Assembly: GCA_958450325.1 (NCBI GenBank)
Contig: OY288250.1
Coordinates: 45,606,683 to 45,670,682, forward strand
Length of the DNA stretch: 64,000 nt
From: Agrostemma githago
Lineage: Eukaryota; Streptophyta; Magnoliopsida; Caryophyllales; Caryophyllaceae
Direction of reading: 5' to 3'
In this document: positions 44,582-56,740 of the stretch, piece by piece
How the letters are laid out: each line of letters begins with the position of its first letter
Numbering within the stretch: position 1 is the stretch's first letter
The notes under the pieces: generated by a model
Told to the model about the DNA's origin: nothing
What the model saw: the letters and a program-made list of their open reading frames with translations, nothing else
Databases searched by the model: none
Made by a program: the position numbers and the translations under genes

Positions 44582-46045
44582 TGATGATGATGATGATAAT
44601 AATAATAATTTATAGTAAACCGAAACTGGAGTTAAAATCATTGTTTAAATACCAGAATACTATAAAAGAGAGTAGTCAAAACCAAACCAACCAAAATATA
44701 TATTTTTCGCAGCCTGTGTGCCAAGGTCCTACCCTTGCACGGTCTAGAGGTAACCACCTGTGCTTAGCTAGACTCATAATAGTGCGCACCTCTCACATTT
44801 GGACAGACAGTAGGATGAAACTGCCAAAGGAGAAAGTCTAACTCCCTAGCGAGTGAGGGCCGGACAATCCTCACTCAAAAATAGTTTCGGGACGAAGTCC
44901 CAGGAATGCTTAGACGCATCTTAAAACCGTCTAGACCAACAGAGCTCCCAGAGTCTGTTATAAGTTACCGAAATTTTACCAAAACAGTACCAATGTGTGA
45001 CTCGTGTCACAAGGTTCAATATCCAAACATTACAAGTATTATAAAAATATTTACGATCGACGAAATAATTTACAAAATCGTTATAAAAATATGTTTTACT
45101 CCGAACATGCTCTTTACTTAAAAGTGAAAAGGATAAAACGTCCTTACCTCTCTAGACGGACAAAACTCAGCTATTATTAGTCCAAAAACTCTTTCTCCTC
45201 GAACCCACAAGCTACAATAATAATATAAATATAATTCAATAACTAATTAACATTAAAACGGCCCAACCTATATAATACCAATTTATACTACCGAAACCAC
45301 TCAACCTCAAGACACTAACTATTTACTCCCTCGATAATGTAAAATATCACTCGATCCAAATTACTTGACCAAAAATCGGATACCTCGATAAATTAAACTC
45401 CACGTGATGGAGAAATCAACCATAATCAATTTTACTAAATTAACAACGATACACGCTCAATTATATGGCATCGGATTAATCTTATTTTATCACTTAGTTA
45501 CATCTTCCCCTGCAGCCCACTTAACCACACCCCCCTGCATCATCACGCGCATCAGCACTGCATCACCACACAAATCAAACCCCTGAAATTCTCTTACTGA
45601 GAAAATTACCAACAAGGGACCAATATTCACACTCATCATCACTACACCTCACTCATCATCACTACGCCTAACATAATTTACCCAAATTACCAGTTACTAA
45701 TCCATGGATAAGAATAATACAATCGGAATGACCCGAAACCAACACCTATAAACAAATTGTTTGACACAACATCCCTTAATTCCGACCCATGTTATTTATA
45801 ACTTGAATAGGTTTATAAAAGTACACAAAACAAGATTTAATAAGTTGAAATCAATTAGAGTAGAAAACTTACAATTTGGGTAATGTAAAAAAAAGAAGAG
45901 CAAGAGAAGTGACGGCCGGAGCTTTTGTCCCAATTGGATGATTGACGGGATTGAAAACAGAGGAGGGAAGGCGTAGGCGGCAGAGGATGAGTTGAATGAA
46001 TGAATTAGGATGAGGAGTTAGGGAATGCGTGGGTTTAAAAGGGAG

Positions 46046-46046
<1 letters not shown>
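44503..46046 (-). repeat. Chromovirus 3' LTR, middle piece
   Basis: Begins with an AAT/ATG microsatellite (44525-44612) and continues as LTR to the TTA repeat at 46047. On the minus strand the part near 46030 reads CTCCCTTTTAAACCCACGC, a plausible TATA-like region. Small plus-strand ORFs here lack support. Confidence 0.6.

Positions 46047-46117
<71 letters not shown>
46047..46117. repeat. (ATT)n microsatellite, target of L1 copy 1
   Basis: More than 20 ATT units with minor breaks, directly followed by the T14 tail-complement of an L1 element. Confidence 0.95.
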
Positions 46118-46119
<2 letters not shown>

Positions 46120-46361
46120 TTTTTTTTTTTTTGCAAGAAAGGTTATGACTCCTTTATTCATCCTTTTAAAGGGCAAATGAAAGAGACTCAATCTTACAAA
46201 CACTATCCCCTAAAGTATCAGTAAGCAATCTCCATCAACAACCTCCTACTTAAATCAATGCGTGAATATCTCAGCTTTGTAAATACATCAAATCGTATTT
46301 GTTTGAGTAAAACTGTGTATGTACGTTCCTTCCCTTCAAAAATTCTCCTATTTCGTTTCAG

Positions 46362-49300
46362 TCAAATATAATGAACTGCCGCTGCAATACAAGCCCTGAA
46401 CCAAGCTTGCTTCCAATGTTTCCTATGTTGCCGTAATGAGCACCAACGCAGCTCCTGAATGAGATCAATCCCTCTTCCAACAACCTGCATCCATTGCTTT
46501 AAACCTTCCCAAATATATTTAGAAAAATCACACTTGAAGAATAAATGAGTATGAGTTTCGATTTCAGCAGCACACAACACACATCTATTAGCCAAAGCAA
46601 AGCCTCTCCTTTGCAAAGCATCCTGCGTAGCCAACTGTATGTCCTTGGCAAGCCAAGGACGTAACAATACCATGCTTAGGCAAGATGCACCTCTCTTTCA
46701 AGACCTTAAGCCATCCATAACAGCTATGCTTACTCCAAAACCAATTATACGCTTCACCAACCTGCAGTTTATCATGCTTAACCCAGCTACATAGAAGCCC
46801 CTCTACATTACTACAGCCACCTACAGACCCAATCAGCTCATCTATGACACCAATCATGCTATTGATATTACCAGTGAAACCCTATTTTTTATGAATTTCC
46901 CAAATTGTTCTGGGCCCAAGAATATAAGCCTTGAACCAATAGTGCCATATTCTAGGACCCCCTTTAATGAGATCATATAATCTAGAACAAATCAGAGTCT
47001 TATTCCAAGCAATGACATCCTTCACCTGAAATCCCCCTTCCTCCCATGGAGCACAAATAGAGTCCCAACTCTTAAAAACAAGGCCTTCCCTCTCCAGCGT
47101 ACCTGTCCAAAAATAGTTCCTACACAACTTGATAATACATTGAATAACATTCTTAGGTAGCAAAGTATTTGCGGACCAAAAATTCATAATGCCAAAGATC
47201 ACCGAGTTAATAAGCTGGATCCTGCCTGCAAAAGAAAGAGCCTTAGACGACCATCTGCTAATCGAATCATGAATCCTCTGTATCAACCCAGAATAATGGG
47301 CCAGCCTATTAGAGACATCATTAAGGGGCAAACCCAAGTAACGACATGGGTAAACCCCTTCAGTAAAACCAGTGAGCACTAGGATTTGCTCCTTAATATC
47401 CTGGTGGACACCCCCGAAATAAATATTAGTCTTCTCCTTATTTGCCTGCAACCCGGCTTCATTAGCAAAACAATCCAGAGCCTTAAGAGCAGCATGAACA
47501 GAGGGAACATCTCCTCTCATGAAAATCATTAGGTCATCAGCAAAAATTAAGTGATTGAGTCTAAGTTTCCTACATTTAGGATGATAAGAAACTTGACTCT
47601 CATAACCAATCAACCTCAACCTCCTAGAAAGCATTTCCATACTAAGAACAAAAAGATAGGGGGAAATAGGATCTCCTTGCCTAACTCCACTTTTCCCTTT
47701 AAGGAAACCATGCACAGAACCATTAACCTTAAGTGAATACCAAGGCCCCTGAATACATTCCATAACCCAACTAATAAATCTCGGAGGAAAATTAAGACCT
47801 TCAAGCATATCCCTCACAAAAGTCCACTGAACAGAATCAAAAGCCTTACGCAAATCAACCTTCATAAGGCAACGAGGTGAAAGATATTTCCTTCCATATC
47901 CTTTGATTAAAGCTTGGGACAATGAAATATTATCCTGCAGACTTCTATCCTTAACAAATGCATCTTGTTCCCATCCCACCAACTTACTGATTACAGTCTG
48001 AATTCTATTAGTAAGCAACTTACTAATAGTCTTATAAAGGATAGAACAGCATGAAATAGGCCTAAAATCTAGTACAGACTGACAAACCTTCTTCTTAGGA
48101 ATAAGCGAAATAATAGTTGTGTTGGCTTGTTTCACCATCTTCCCTTTAATGAAAAACTCCAACACTGCCTTTACAAAATCCTCCTTAATAATATCCCATG
48201 AAGCCTGAAAGAACCCAGCCGAAAAACCATCCGGTCTAGGGCTTTTATGAGCACCCATAGAAAAAAGAACCCTCCTAACCTCATCCTCAGTAGGAAAACA
48301 TAAAAGGTTGCTCCAGTCTTCTTCCTGGACAGTTTCCCCCTTATCCAGGATCTCTCTATCTAGGGGTAGAACCTCAACTGAGTTGCCTAGCAAAGATTCA
48401 TAATATTGAACAAATCCTTGAGCAACCTCAGTAACCCCAACCCTATGCCGACCTTTATGATCAATAATTGCTCCCACAACCTGCTGCAAACGTCTCTCTT
48501 TAACTCGCGCATGAAAGTAGGATGTGGAATCATCATCCAAATCAATTTTAACCATCTTAGCCCTTTGTTGTAATATGCCAACCTCACAACATCATGATAA
48601 GAGGAATGTTGTGTCCAGCAATTAAGGAAACTAAAGCGCCTACGATTAAGTCTCTCCTGAAACAAAGTAACCACCACAGGTGAATGGTCAGAAACCCCAG
48701 AAGGAAGATGCTGAACATTGGAGTTGGGGAAGTGCAAAACCCACTGAAGATTAACCAAGGCTCGATCCAATTTAGTCCAAACCCGAGAAGAGGGGTCCTG
48801 CTTATTGGTCCAAGTAAACTCACACCCTTGACCTAATAACTCCTGCAATCCAATATTATTTAAGCAATCATTAAAAGCATTCATATCCTCCTCAACAGGT
48901 TCAGAACCTCCAATCTTCTCGTCCCTATGTCTAATGATGTTGAAGTCACCTAACACTATCCAACTATTAGAGAGTGAAGAGAACTTCTGCAAGGCTTCCC
49001 AAAGAACCTCCCTTCCAATAGAATCATTCTTCCCATAAACCATAGTCATCAAAAACAAAGAGTTGGAACCAAAATGGAACACCTCACAATGGATAAACTG
49101 CTCACCTTTAGCAAGGACAGTTACCCTAACCGTACTTGGGTTCCAAATGACCCATATCCTACCATTAGTATGACAACAGTAATTAGTAACAACATTATAA
49201 ACCTTAAACTTAGAAGCCACTATATTCTTAGCTTTTTTTCTCCTTTATTCGAGTTTCTAAAAGTCCCAAAACATCAATACCCTTGCCTTTCATAAGATTA

Positions 49301-49362
49301 AGAACCACATTCTGCTTAAAGGCTTCATTCCCCCCTCTAATATTCCATGAAGAGACTATCAT
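46362..49362 (-). pseudogene. L1 ORF2: endonuclease, RT, zinc-binding end; broken
   Basis: Starts at the ATG at 49362 (MIVSSWNIRGG), overlapping the ORF1 stop. The apurinic-type endonuclease shows VLGDFNIIRHRDEKIGGSEP and SDHSPVVV. The RT shows SPRPDGFSAGFFQASWDI, KVDLRKAFDSVQWTFV, GVRQGDPISPYLF and catalytic FADD (about 47530). The C-terminal zf-RVT region shows CVLCAAEIETHTHLFFKC. Breaks: an A run near 49230, a frameshift near 48560, a stop at 46880-46882 and a frameshift near 46670. Function would be target-primed reverse transcription. Confidence 0.92.
49359..49362 (-). promoter_or_regulatory. ATGA overlap of ORF1 stop and ORF2 start
   Basis: ORF2 ATG (49362-49360) overlaps ORF1 TGA (49361-49359). 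This layout suits termination-reinitiation. Confidence 0.75.
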
Positions 49363-50894
49363 GTGAATTTATCTGGGGGAACAGTCACAACTAATGGAGC
49401 AGACTCCATCTCAACCTCATCATGCTGCAATATACTATATCTATTAGATAACACAGCACCTTGAACCTCCAAGTCCTCCTCATCACAGCGACTCTTGGAG
49501 CCTCTCACCTTAAGACCTATCCCAGAGCATCCTGAGCGTCTGGGAACAGGAGTAAAACTAGGGTCAGCTTCAGAAGATGCATCCTGACCTATCCCATGGC
49601 ATTCTGAGTCAAATTGTGCAATCAACTGGCCAACCAGTGGGTCTCCCGTCCCAAGAACACCTAGCTCCTGGGGTCCTGAGTCAGTGGTCTGGCCTCCAAC
49701 AGGCTCTTTCCCAGGGGATCCACGATGCCTTACAGTTGAAGAATCAACTGAGATACCACCTCCCTCCTGAGAGACATTCTTCTTTGGGGTATAACGTTTT
49801 GCAATAGGCTTATCACCTGCCTTCTTCTCCTTCTTGCAAAACTACTTGGTGTGTCCAAGCTTGCCACACCCCTCACAATGATATGGAACCCATTCGTACT
49901 CAACCCGCTGAACCATCTGCCCCAACATAGGAATGTTAATGACAAGAGAATCCAGCAAAGGTTTAGCAACATCCACTTCAACTAATACTCGAGCAAAGGA
50001 TAACCGCTCCTTATATGTAGTAGTCTTATCGGCAAACAATGGCGTACCCACCTTACTAGCCATCTTGCTCAGCACAATATCAGTCCATAGAAACGGGTCT
50101 AGATCCGGAAATAGAACCCACACCGGTACCACAGACACCCTATCCATTTCCTGAGAAAATAATGGACTCCATTGCTTCAGGATAATGGTATTGTTACCCA
50201 TCATCCAAGGTCCACCACGCAGCACCAGATCCATGTCCTCCTTTCGGCCAAACCGAAACGCAAACCACCCTTTCTTGAAATACTGGACAATCGGACCTCT
50301 GCCTTGATTCCAATGTTTAGATACATAATCCGTCATCTGCTTCACAGTAGGTTTAGCACCAATTACATTCCCCATAAGTGTGTTCGACCATAAACTCAAT
50401 TCAGACTCAAAATCAGAGAGTCCAATATCCACCACTGTGGAATTCGCAGAATCAGTATCAAAAAACAACCCCATACCAATCTTGTTTTCCTTAGCCTTAG
50501 CACTCCAAGAAATTGCACCCGGAGCTTTGTCACCAGGATCAGAAGCTATTACAATAGTACCATCACCCTTTTCCCCGCTCCCGCCAATCAGAGGATCCTT
50601 AGCTCCCAAACTACCATCCAATTCATCAGTAGAGCCCCTTTCTACCACTACCTTACTAGCAGTAGCAGGATGAAGAGAGTTCTTTACTGATTGAAATGCA
50701 TAATTGATTAGATCATTAATCGAATGCTTACCCTGCTCTTCTGCACGAAATTCACTGTGCTCCTTCGTTGATGGGGGAACGTCATTAATTTCAGGATCAA
50801 TAAGACCCCCTTGACTAGACGAATTGTTTGAAACATTTTTCTGTGGTCTTCCCCGACCTCTCCCCGTTGGCGCAGCAGTTGTCGTCTCCATCAA
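49359..50894 (-). pseudogene. L1 ORF1 (DUF4283 and zinc knuckle), one stop
   Basis: Starts METTTAAPTGRGRGRPQ after MM at 50894. DUF4283 region: YFKKGWFAFRFGRKEDMD, GPWMMGNNTIILKQWSP. Zinc knuckle YHCEGCGKLGHTK is followed by a TAG at 49839-49841, after which the same frame runs to TGA at 49359-49361. ORF1 is the RNA-binding protein of plant L1s. The stop cuts the tail only. Confidence 0.9.
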
Positions 50895-50966
50895 TAGCTT
50901 CGTCGCGTTGAGAACCTTCCCTAGAGAGAGAGGAGCGAGGAAGATATTATTATTATTATTACTTTT

Positions 50967-52559
50967 TTTTTTGCAAGAATGGTATGACTCATATATTCAT
51001 CCTCAAGGGGGAATAGACAAGCCTGAGACTTACAAAAAAGCTATCCTCTACAATGTGCCAAAACACACCTCAATGAGTTAAAAAAATGATAACCCCTATA
51101 GAATATGTACTGCTAAATCTAATGTTATACTACGCATTTTTACAAAGACTTCAAATTTAATGAGCTTCACAAGAGTATCAGGTCCCCTTTCATGGTCGGC
51201 AAACAATCGGTTATTTCTTTCTTCCCATATATGATATACTGTGGCTGCTATAGTGGATATGTACCACTCTCTTTTCCAATGCTTTGTCCTCCTGCCCGTA
51301 GAGCTCCAAGCAAGTTCTTGCCTCATGTCAACCCCACTGCCCTGAAGCTGCGCAAATCCGCATTTAAAAAAGAGATGATCATGATTTTCCGTTGCTCGTT
51401 TGCATAGACCGCATCTGTTTACTATAACCATCCCCCTCCTTTGCAAATTATCAATGGTGGCTAGCCTTTGTTGACAGGCAAGTGAAGTGATGATTCCATG
51501 CTTAGGTATTACTATCTTCCCTTGTAACCCCCGAAACCATATCCTTCTGACTAGCTTGTTTCTGAACCATTCATAAGCCGTGGCAGTTTGGAAGGTACCA
51601 TTTTTAGCCCAGCTATGAATCAGTTGCTTCACAGGCTTTATACCACCAGTTTGTGCTACAAGTTCATCCCTTACGGTGATTATGCTATTCAATGTTCCAG
51701 TAAAGCTATCCTGTTTGTGTATCTCCCAGACAGGTATCCTCCCAATGACATAAGCACGTACCCAATTGCCCCACATCCCTCCTTTATGACTTAGAATTTT
51801 CCACAACCATTGCACCATTAGAGCCTTATTCCAGGCCTCCATCTGTTTCACCTGAAAGCCCCCCTCCTCCCATGGGGTACAAATATTTGACCAACTCTGA
51901 AAGCACATCCTCCTGTGCTTCCCCGCGCCATTCCAGAAATAATCCTTGCATAGCTTCGTAATCACTCGCATGACATTGGCAGGCAGTAAAGTGTTGCTAC
52001 ACCAGTAATTTAGAATTCCAAAAATAACAGAGTTTATGAGTTGTACCCTTCCAGCATAGGTTAAGCAGTTGGATGACCATTTCTGTATAATATCCTGAAT
52101 TTTCTGAATAAGGCTTGAGTAATGTTCCAATCTATTTGTAATGTTGTTCAATGGAATTCCGAGATACTTGCAAGGCAACTGTCCTTCCTTGAATCCTGTA
52201 TTCCTAAGAATGAGATCCTTTACCTCTCCTCTTACACCTCCAAAGAAAATATCATTTTTTTCTTTATTAGCATGTAACCCAGTGAATTCTGAAAATTTGT
52301 CTAATGCTTGAGTTGCTGCCATTACCGATGGATTCTCCCCTCGCATGAACAACATCAAATCATCGGCAAATATTAAGTGATTCAGATTTAGTTTCCTGCA
52401 TTTAGGATGAAATGAAACTTGTGTCCCTGCTCCAATTTGTCTAAGTTGCCTAGACAAGATTTCCATACTTAATACAAAGAGATAAGGGGACAACGGATCC
52501 CCTTGCCTCACTCCCCCTTGCCCTTTAAAAAACCCATGACTAGAACCATTGATTTTTAA
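50967..52559 (-). mobile_element. L1 LINE copy 2, 5'-truncated
   Basis: T10 run at 50967-50976 then GCAAGAATGGTATGACTC, the same 3' end as copy 1. Sits beside an ATT repeat (50946-50962). The 5' break at about 52559 abuts an RLE-LINE fragment. Confidence 0.88.
51096..52556 (-). pseudogene. L1 ORF2 C-terminal half, copy 2
   Basis: Open from the truncation point through GVRQGDPLSPYLFVLSMEIL, catalytic FADD (HLIFADDLMLFMRG), AGRVQLINSVIFGILNYW, to a zinc-binding CGLCKRATENHDHLFFKCGF and a stop at 51096. No internal stops over more than 470 codons, so this copy is younger or better kept than copy 1, but it lacks endonuclease and the first RT blocks. Confidence 0.9.
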
Positions 52560-52861
52560 CGAGGCTTAGGTACCGAGAACAGAGGGACACCCAACCGATA
52601 GCTAAGGACAGAGCGATAAGTCCTCCCATTCATGGTCTGTCCCAGCCCGGAGATAGGTACCGCTCGCAACCAGTCGGACGTGTGAGCACCCTGCAGAGAC
52701 TTCAAAAAAGCCACCTGTCGCCGAGTCAAGGAGAAAACCAATTCTAAAGAAGCAGCAACCTTCGTGAAATATATATCTGCCAATTTCTTCATGAGTTTGG
52801 GGGCAGCGACTTCACTAGGATTACGAAAAAGGTCAGAACTGGTGGTCTTGATAAGTGTCAT
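52560..52861 (-). pseudogene. RLE-LINE copy A, downstream fragment
   Basis: SSDLFRNPSEVAAPKLMKK, FSLTRRQVAFLKSLQGAH, GLGQTMNGRTYRSVLSYRLG match copy B closely. Ends VPKPR where copy B goes on into the Cys/His and nuclease region. The first residues of the open frame (52849-52861) belong to the LTR. Confidence 0.85.
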
Positions 52862-53190
52862 TTATAGTGCCTATTTCGTAGTGTTTTGGTCCCATTTTCC
52901 TTGTAGAATCGCTCCTTGGGAGCGGTTTAGCGGCTTCGTATGCTTCCTTTAGTTCGTTTCAGGTTCCCGAGACCGAATTGGAAGAGTTGGAGCGATTCCG
53001 ACTCGATACATACACATTTTGGAGCCAACGGAGTAAAGGAACGATCACTCGATGCCTTGGAGTCGACCCCGAGACCTTGGGACCCAATCCCGAGCCTCCG
53101 AGACCCGATCCCGAGTCCCGAGAATCGGCGAGAAGCCCATGAGAACCAAGGAGGGACCAAAAAGATCATAATGGAGGCCTACAAGGCTCA

Positions 53191-53313
53191 TCCCGTTCGG
53201 GATGAGGTGCACAAACAAGGAGGCTACTGACCAGGGCCCATCCCGATCGGGATGGTGGCGTCCCGACCGGGACCGACCTCGTCCCGACCGGGACCACCCC
53301 ATCTCGGCCGGGA
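53191..53313. repeat. Phased inverted-repeat cluster in the solo LTR
   Basis: Units start at 53191 (TCCCGTTCGGGA, inside CTCATCCCGTTCGGGATGAG), 53241 (TCCCGATCGGGA, perfect palindrome), 53261, 53282 (both TCCCGACCGGGA) and 53302 (TCTCGGCCGGGA). Spacing 50, 20, 21, 20 bp. Confidence 0.93.
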
Positions 53314-53369
53314 CAGGCTAGCTGTAACCCGCGCCTTGTTTTCTTTTCTTCTCCTTCCATTTGTAACCC

Positions 53370-53377
53370 TATATATA
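53370..53377 (+). promoter_or_regulatory. TATA box of the solo LTR
   Basis: TATATATA, 56 nt after the cluster, followed by CCCCCC-type sequence as in LTR A. Confidence 0.6.
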
Positions 53378-54455
53378 CCCCCCTCTTGTATTAAGACACC
53401 ATCTTATGTTATATCCTTAAACCCTAGACTACTTTAGGTTAGATTAGATTAGATTAGTGTAGATTAGTCGGTAATTAGTAGTTAATCTTAGTTTAAGCTT
53501 GTAATATTAGATCTCTTGAAGAATCCATCCAAGATTGACAACCTTGTTGGATGAATTTGGGTTATCTTCTATGCAAGTGTTCTCCTTTTCATTCTCTTGT
53601 TAGTTTGGTATAATCTTCTTCTCCATTTACTCTTAATCCTTTATTATTCATCAAGTTCTCATCTTTTGTTCATAGTTCATCATTTTCACTAGTTTGTTTA
53701 TGTTTGTTTTGATGTTTGAGATGATTCCTCTTGTTTGTGTTAGTTGTAGTTTGATTATGTTAGAGTAGTGTTCTTGCTAGGGTTAGTAGGGTGATTAGGG
53801 TGTTAATTGGATGATTAGGGGATTGTTGGAGATGTTGGTGGAAGATTTGGGTTTCCTCTTGGTTTGGTGCACATCACTTGTTTGTTGAAATGCTTGAATG
53901 ACTAAGTAGTTGTGAATGCTTGTTCTTCTTGCCTTTCTCTTGTGGGTGTTAGTTAGTTTGTGGGTCCGGTTCCCTCACTAAGTTGCGAGAGCCCGGTGAG
54001 GGCGACCCCTAGGTCTATCAAAGTAGCGAGAGCCCGGATTCGACCTAGGCCACCATAGCGCGCTAGAACCCCGTTTGTCATGTGTGTCGCCGAGTTGGGT
54101 TCTAGGTGGAACCTCTAGGTAGGTCTAAGTTGCGAGAGCCCGGACCGACCTAGATCACCCTACTACCTCCTTCGCTCTAGTTCTCCCTTAACCATTCCGT
54201 TACCCCTTTGACCCCGACCTAATCCTAGCCCGTTTTCCTAGTTTGTCCTCCTTAGCCATAGTCATAGTCTAGTTTTCTTCCCTATCTACCATTCTTAGCT
54301 TAGTCCGTTGACTTAGTCTTGTATTTGTGCCGACCTAGTCTAGACGCCTCTTACCGTCCCCGTGGATTCGACCCGACTTGCCCTATCTACCCAGTTAGGA
54401 TTAGCCGGTTTTATTATTGACGGTTGGGACGTGACAAATCCCTCCCATCAGGTCT

Positions 54456-56681
54456 CCTTAGAGCCAAGGCCGCATCGAAGGTCGGCCCGGGAGTAGAGAC
54501 AGCTGAAGGCCGAAGGAGCATAGCCTGCAACTCAAAGGATTGAAGGCGAGAAGCCAAAAAGGCATAGTGCAGGACATCCCCGGCGCTGTACACACCCAAC
54601 CCTCCAAAATTAAAGGGCATTGTGGAAAGACGTCACTGCCAGTCTCCAAACCCGGGGCCAGAAGCGGTGACAATACGTTCCAGGCTAGACCGCAATGCCG
54701 CATCAAAGGTCTTAGCAGAGTCGAAGACCGTAGGGGGACAGGTTCGCAGAGATAATGAAAGCTTAGAAATACCAGCACAAGCACGAAGTAACAACAGCTC
54801 GCACTGTGGGTCCTTAATCCTGGCAACCGAATCCATAAGCTCAATGGTTCTCGTAACTCTCCTCGCCACAAGCTCACTGCTGAAAGTACGGCAGATACTG
54901 ACGGGGCCACCAAGAACTTTAACACCACGCAGCGGTCGAGAAATATCAGGGGGGAAAACACCGGGAAGTCGACTCCTAGGGTCTTCCTTAGGCCAAAAAA
55001 CCTCGGTTTTTCCGACATTAAGGTGAAGGCCCAGGCGAGGACCATCCTCCATAATCAGCTCCAAAACCTTCCCCACGACCAAAGTATCTCCAACGATGGT
55101 GCCGTCATCCAAGTACCAAGCCTGCAAGCTCAAGGGAAAAGAGTCCCGGATCTTACAAATCAAGGGATGCAAGACCAAAGCGAAATGAAGAGGGCCCAAA
55201 GGGTCCCCCTGCTGGACCCCCTGACAAGACCAAAGGCTGTGCTCCCCGTAGAAAAGTCAGGCAGGCCGAGAGTAGCAAAACTCGACCCAGCGGGAAAGAA
55301 CAGGGCAACAACGACGAACCTCACGCAACATGATCTCCCGGTCGACCTAATTAAAAGCATTCTGGAAGTCGACCAAAAGCATGGGAAGGCCCACATCACC
55401 ACCACGGTCCTCAATAAACCGATTCAACGCATGTAGAATGGCCTCTTCTCCACCGGAAACCCCGACCCCAAACTGGAGGCCCTCAAAATAACCGCAAAGC
55501 AACGGACCAATCAGAATAGCCCCAACCTTAGAGACAAGGCGTCTCCAGACCGTGCTCATAGCAATAGGACGGACCCCACCACCTGGTTTAACAAGCGGGG
55601 TGAGCGGAGCACTGTCGATGTACTCACTGAGAACCTGCGGGCATCTGCCCTCGAGAAACAGGTTAACCACCCTAGTGATAGAGGTGATCAGATCATCCGA
55701 GATAGCCACCGCGGCCCCGCTCAAACAATCCAGAAGATGTTGGGCGCAAAAACTGTCCCGTCCACAAGAAGTGCCACGCGGAAAACTCCTGATCATATCC
55801 AACACGACAGTCGTGGACGCGACGAGCTGTGGGTGAGCGGCAGGCAAAGGCGGCAAGGAAGGGGGCGGAATAGCGGGGTGCTTATCTTTCAAAGCCTGCA
55901 GGGTATCGGCCGTGTAAGGGGCAACGCCAGACGAAGAAAGCACCCGGACAGCGGCAGCGTAATGACCATCACAAATCTTCCGCCGACACTGCCGTAAGTT
56001 AACCTCACTAGAGTCAAGGTCCTCCTCCAAACGAAGAGAAGGACCCTCCTCAGCTAAGGTCTCCTGCAGAAGCAGAGCAATACCACCAGGGGCACCCCAA
56101 GTATGAATGGCACTGGTAATACACTCCTCCTGACGCTGGCGCTTCACGAAAGCTCTACACTCAAGGTTACTCCTGGGGGAAAAAGACTTAAGAACACAGA
56201 GAGGTAAAATAAGCAAGCTAATCCAGCGAGAAAGATCACCAGGGGAGTCAGCCACAGCATGAAGGCCCCCCCTGAAGATCCTAGAAAACCCAAGGCGACA
56301 TCTGGGAGGGATAGATTTCACAGTGCGCACCCCTAACGACAACAAGCGATCCAGAGAAGCCACGTCAAGACAACCCAACCCAACAGGCCCCACAACATCG
56401 CCAGGAGACGAAGATGGAGCGAGCGGCCGAGGGATGCTATAGACAAAAAAACGAGCAACTTCGTCACCACAATCAGGGGGTGCAACAAAATCAGACCCCG
56501 GCCCGTGCCGACACTTGGCAGAAAGAGAATGTGTAGTAAAGCAAACCCCACAAAGCCAAAGACTCATACGCTTAAGGGTAACCTCTACCTCAGAAAAAAT
56601 AAATAAACTAAAAGAAAGGGCTTGACGCGTAATTACCTGAGCATTCCCGAGGCCATGTCGCTTTCGGAGGTGGAAGATCAT
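54456..56681 (-). pseudogene. RLE-LINE RT, copy A, three in-frame stops
   Basis: Starts within a zinc finger (MIFHLRKRHG), then a Cys/His segment (LCGVCFTTHSLSAKCRH). RT blocks: PLTPLVKPGGGVRPIAMS, LVDFQNAFN (first catalytic Asp), VQQGDPLGPLHFAL, and YLDDGTIVGD (55103-55114 for YLDD). Then the thumb-like part LHLNVGKTEVFWPKEDPRSR and GGLGVYSAGDVLHYAF. Stops at 55347-55349 (TAG), 55257-55259 (TGA) and 54633-54635 (TGA where copy B has Trp). One frame throughout otherwise. Not L1 (no FADD, no DUF4283 partner, no AP endonuclease). Confidence 0.85.
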
Positions 56682-56699
56682 GGAGGTTTTAACCAGACC

Positions 56700-56740
56700 C
56701 TATTATTATTATTATTATTATTGTTATTATTTTTTTTTTA
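56700..56740. repeat. ATT microsatellite joined to copy B poly(A) complement
   Basis: ATT units 56702-56729 then a T run 56730-56740. It marks the 5' end of copy A and the 3' end of copy B. Confidence 0.9.

Larger units (their letters stand above)
46121..50945 (-). mobile_element. L1 LINE copy 1, near full length (about 4.8 kb)
   Basis: Poly(A) tail seen as T run at 46121-46134; 3' UTR, ORF2, ORF1 and a short 5' UTR (50895-50945) on the minus strand. Flanked by ATT repeats on both sides, which serve as the target duplication. Confidence 0.92.
52849..54450 (+). repeat. Solo LTR related to element A (1602 bp)
   Basis: Starts TGATAAGTGTC, ends CCTCCCATCA, flanked by GGTCT on both sides (52844-52848, 54451-54455). 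It splits the RLE-LINE reading. Internal region lost, as after LTR-LTR recombination. Confidence 0.93.
52560..56699 (-). mobile_element. RLE-type LINE copy A, split by a solo LTR
   Basis: Minus-strand element from 56699 (just inside an ATT repeat) to 54451, then the solo LTR, then 52848 to 52560. 5'-truncated within a C2H2 finger and 3'-truncated before its nuclease. Same family as copy B (56729-58241). Confidence 0.8.

Noticed and set aside
44374..44841. 155-codon ORF
   Set aside because: Translation of the AAT/ATG microsatellite (Ile and Met runs).
55023..55436. Plus-strand ORFs across 54.5-57.5 kb
   Set aside because: Antisense shadows of the GC-rich RLE-LINE reading frame.
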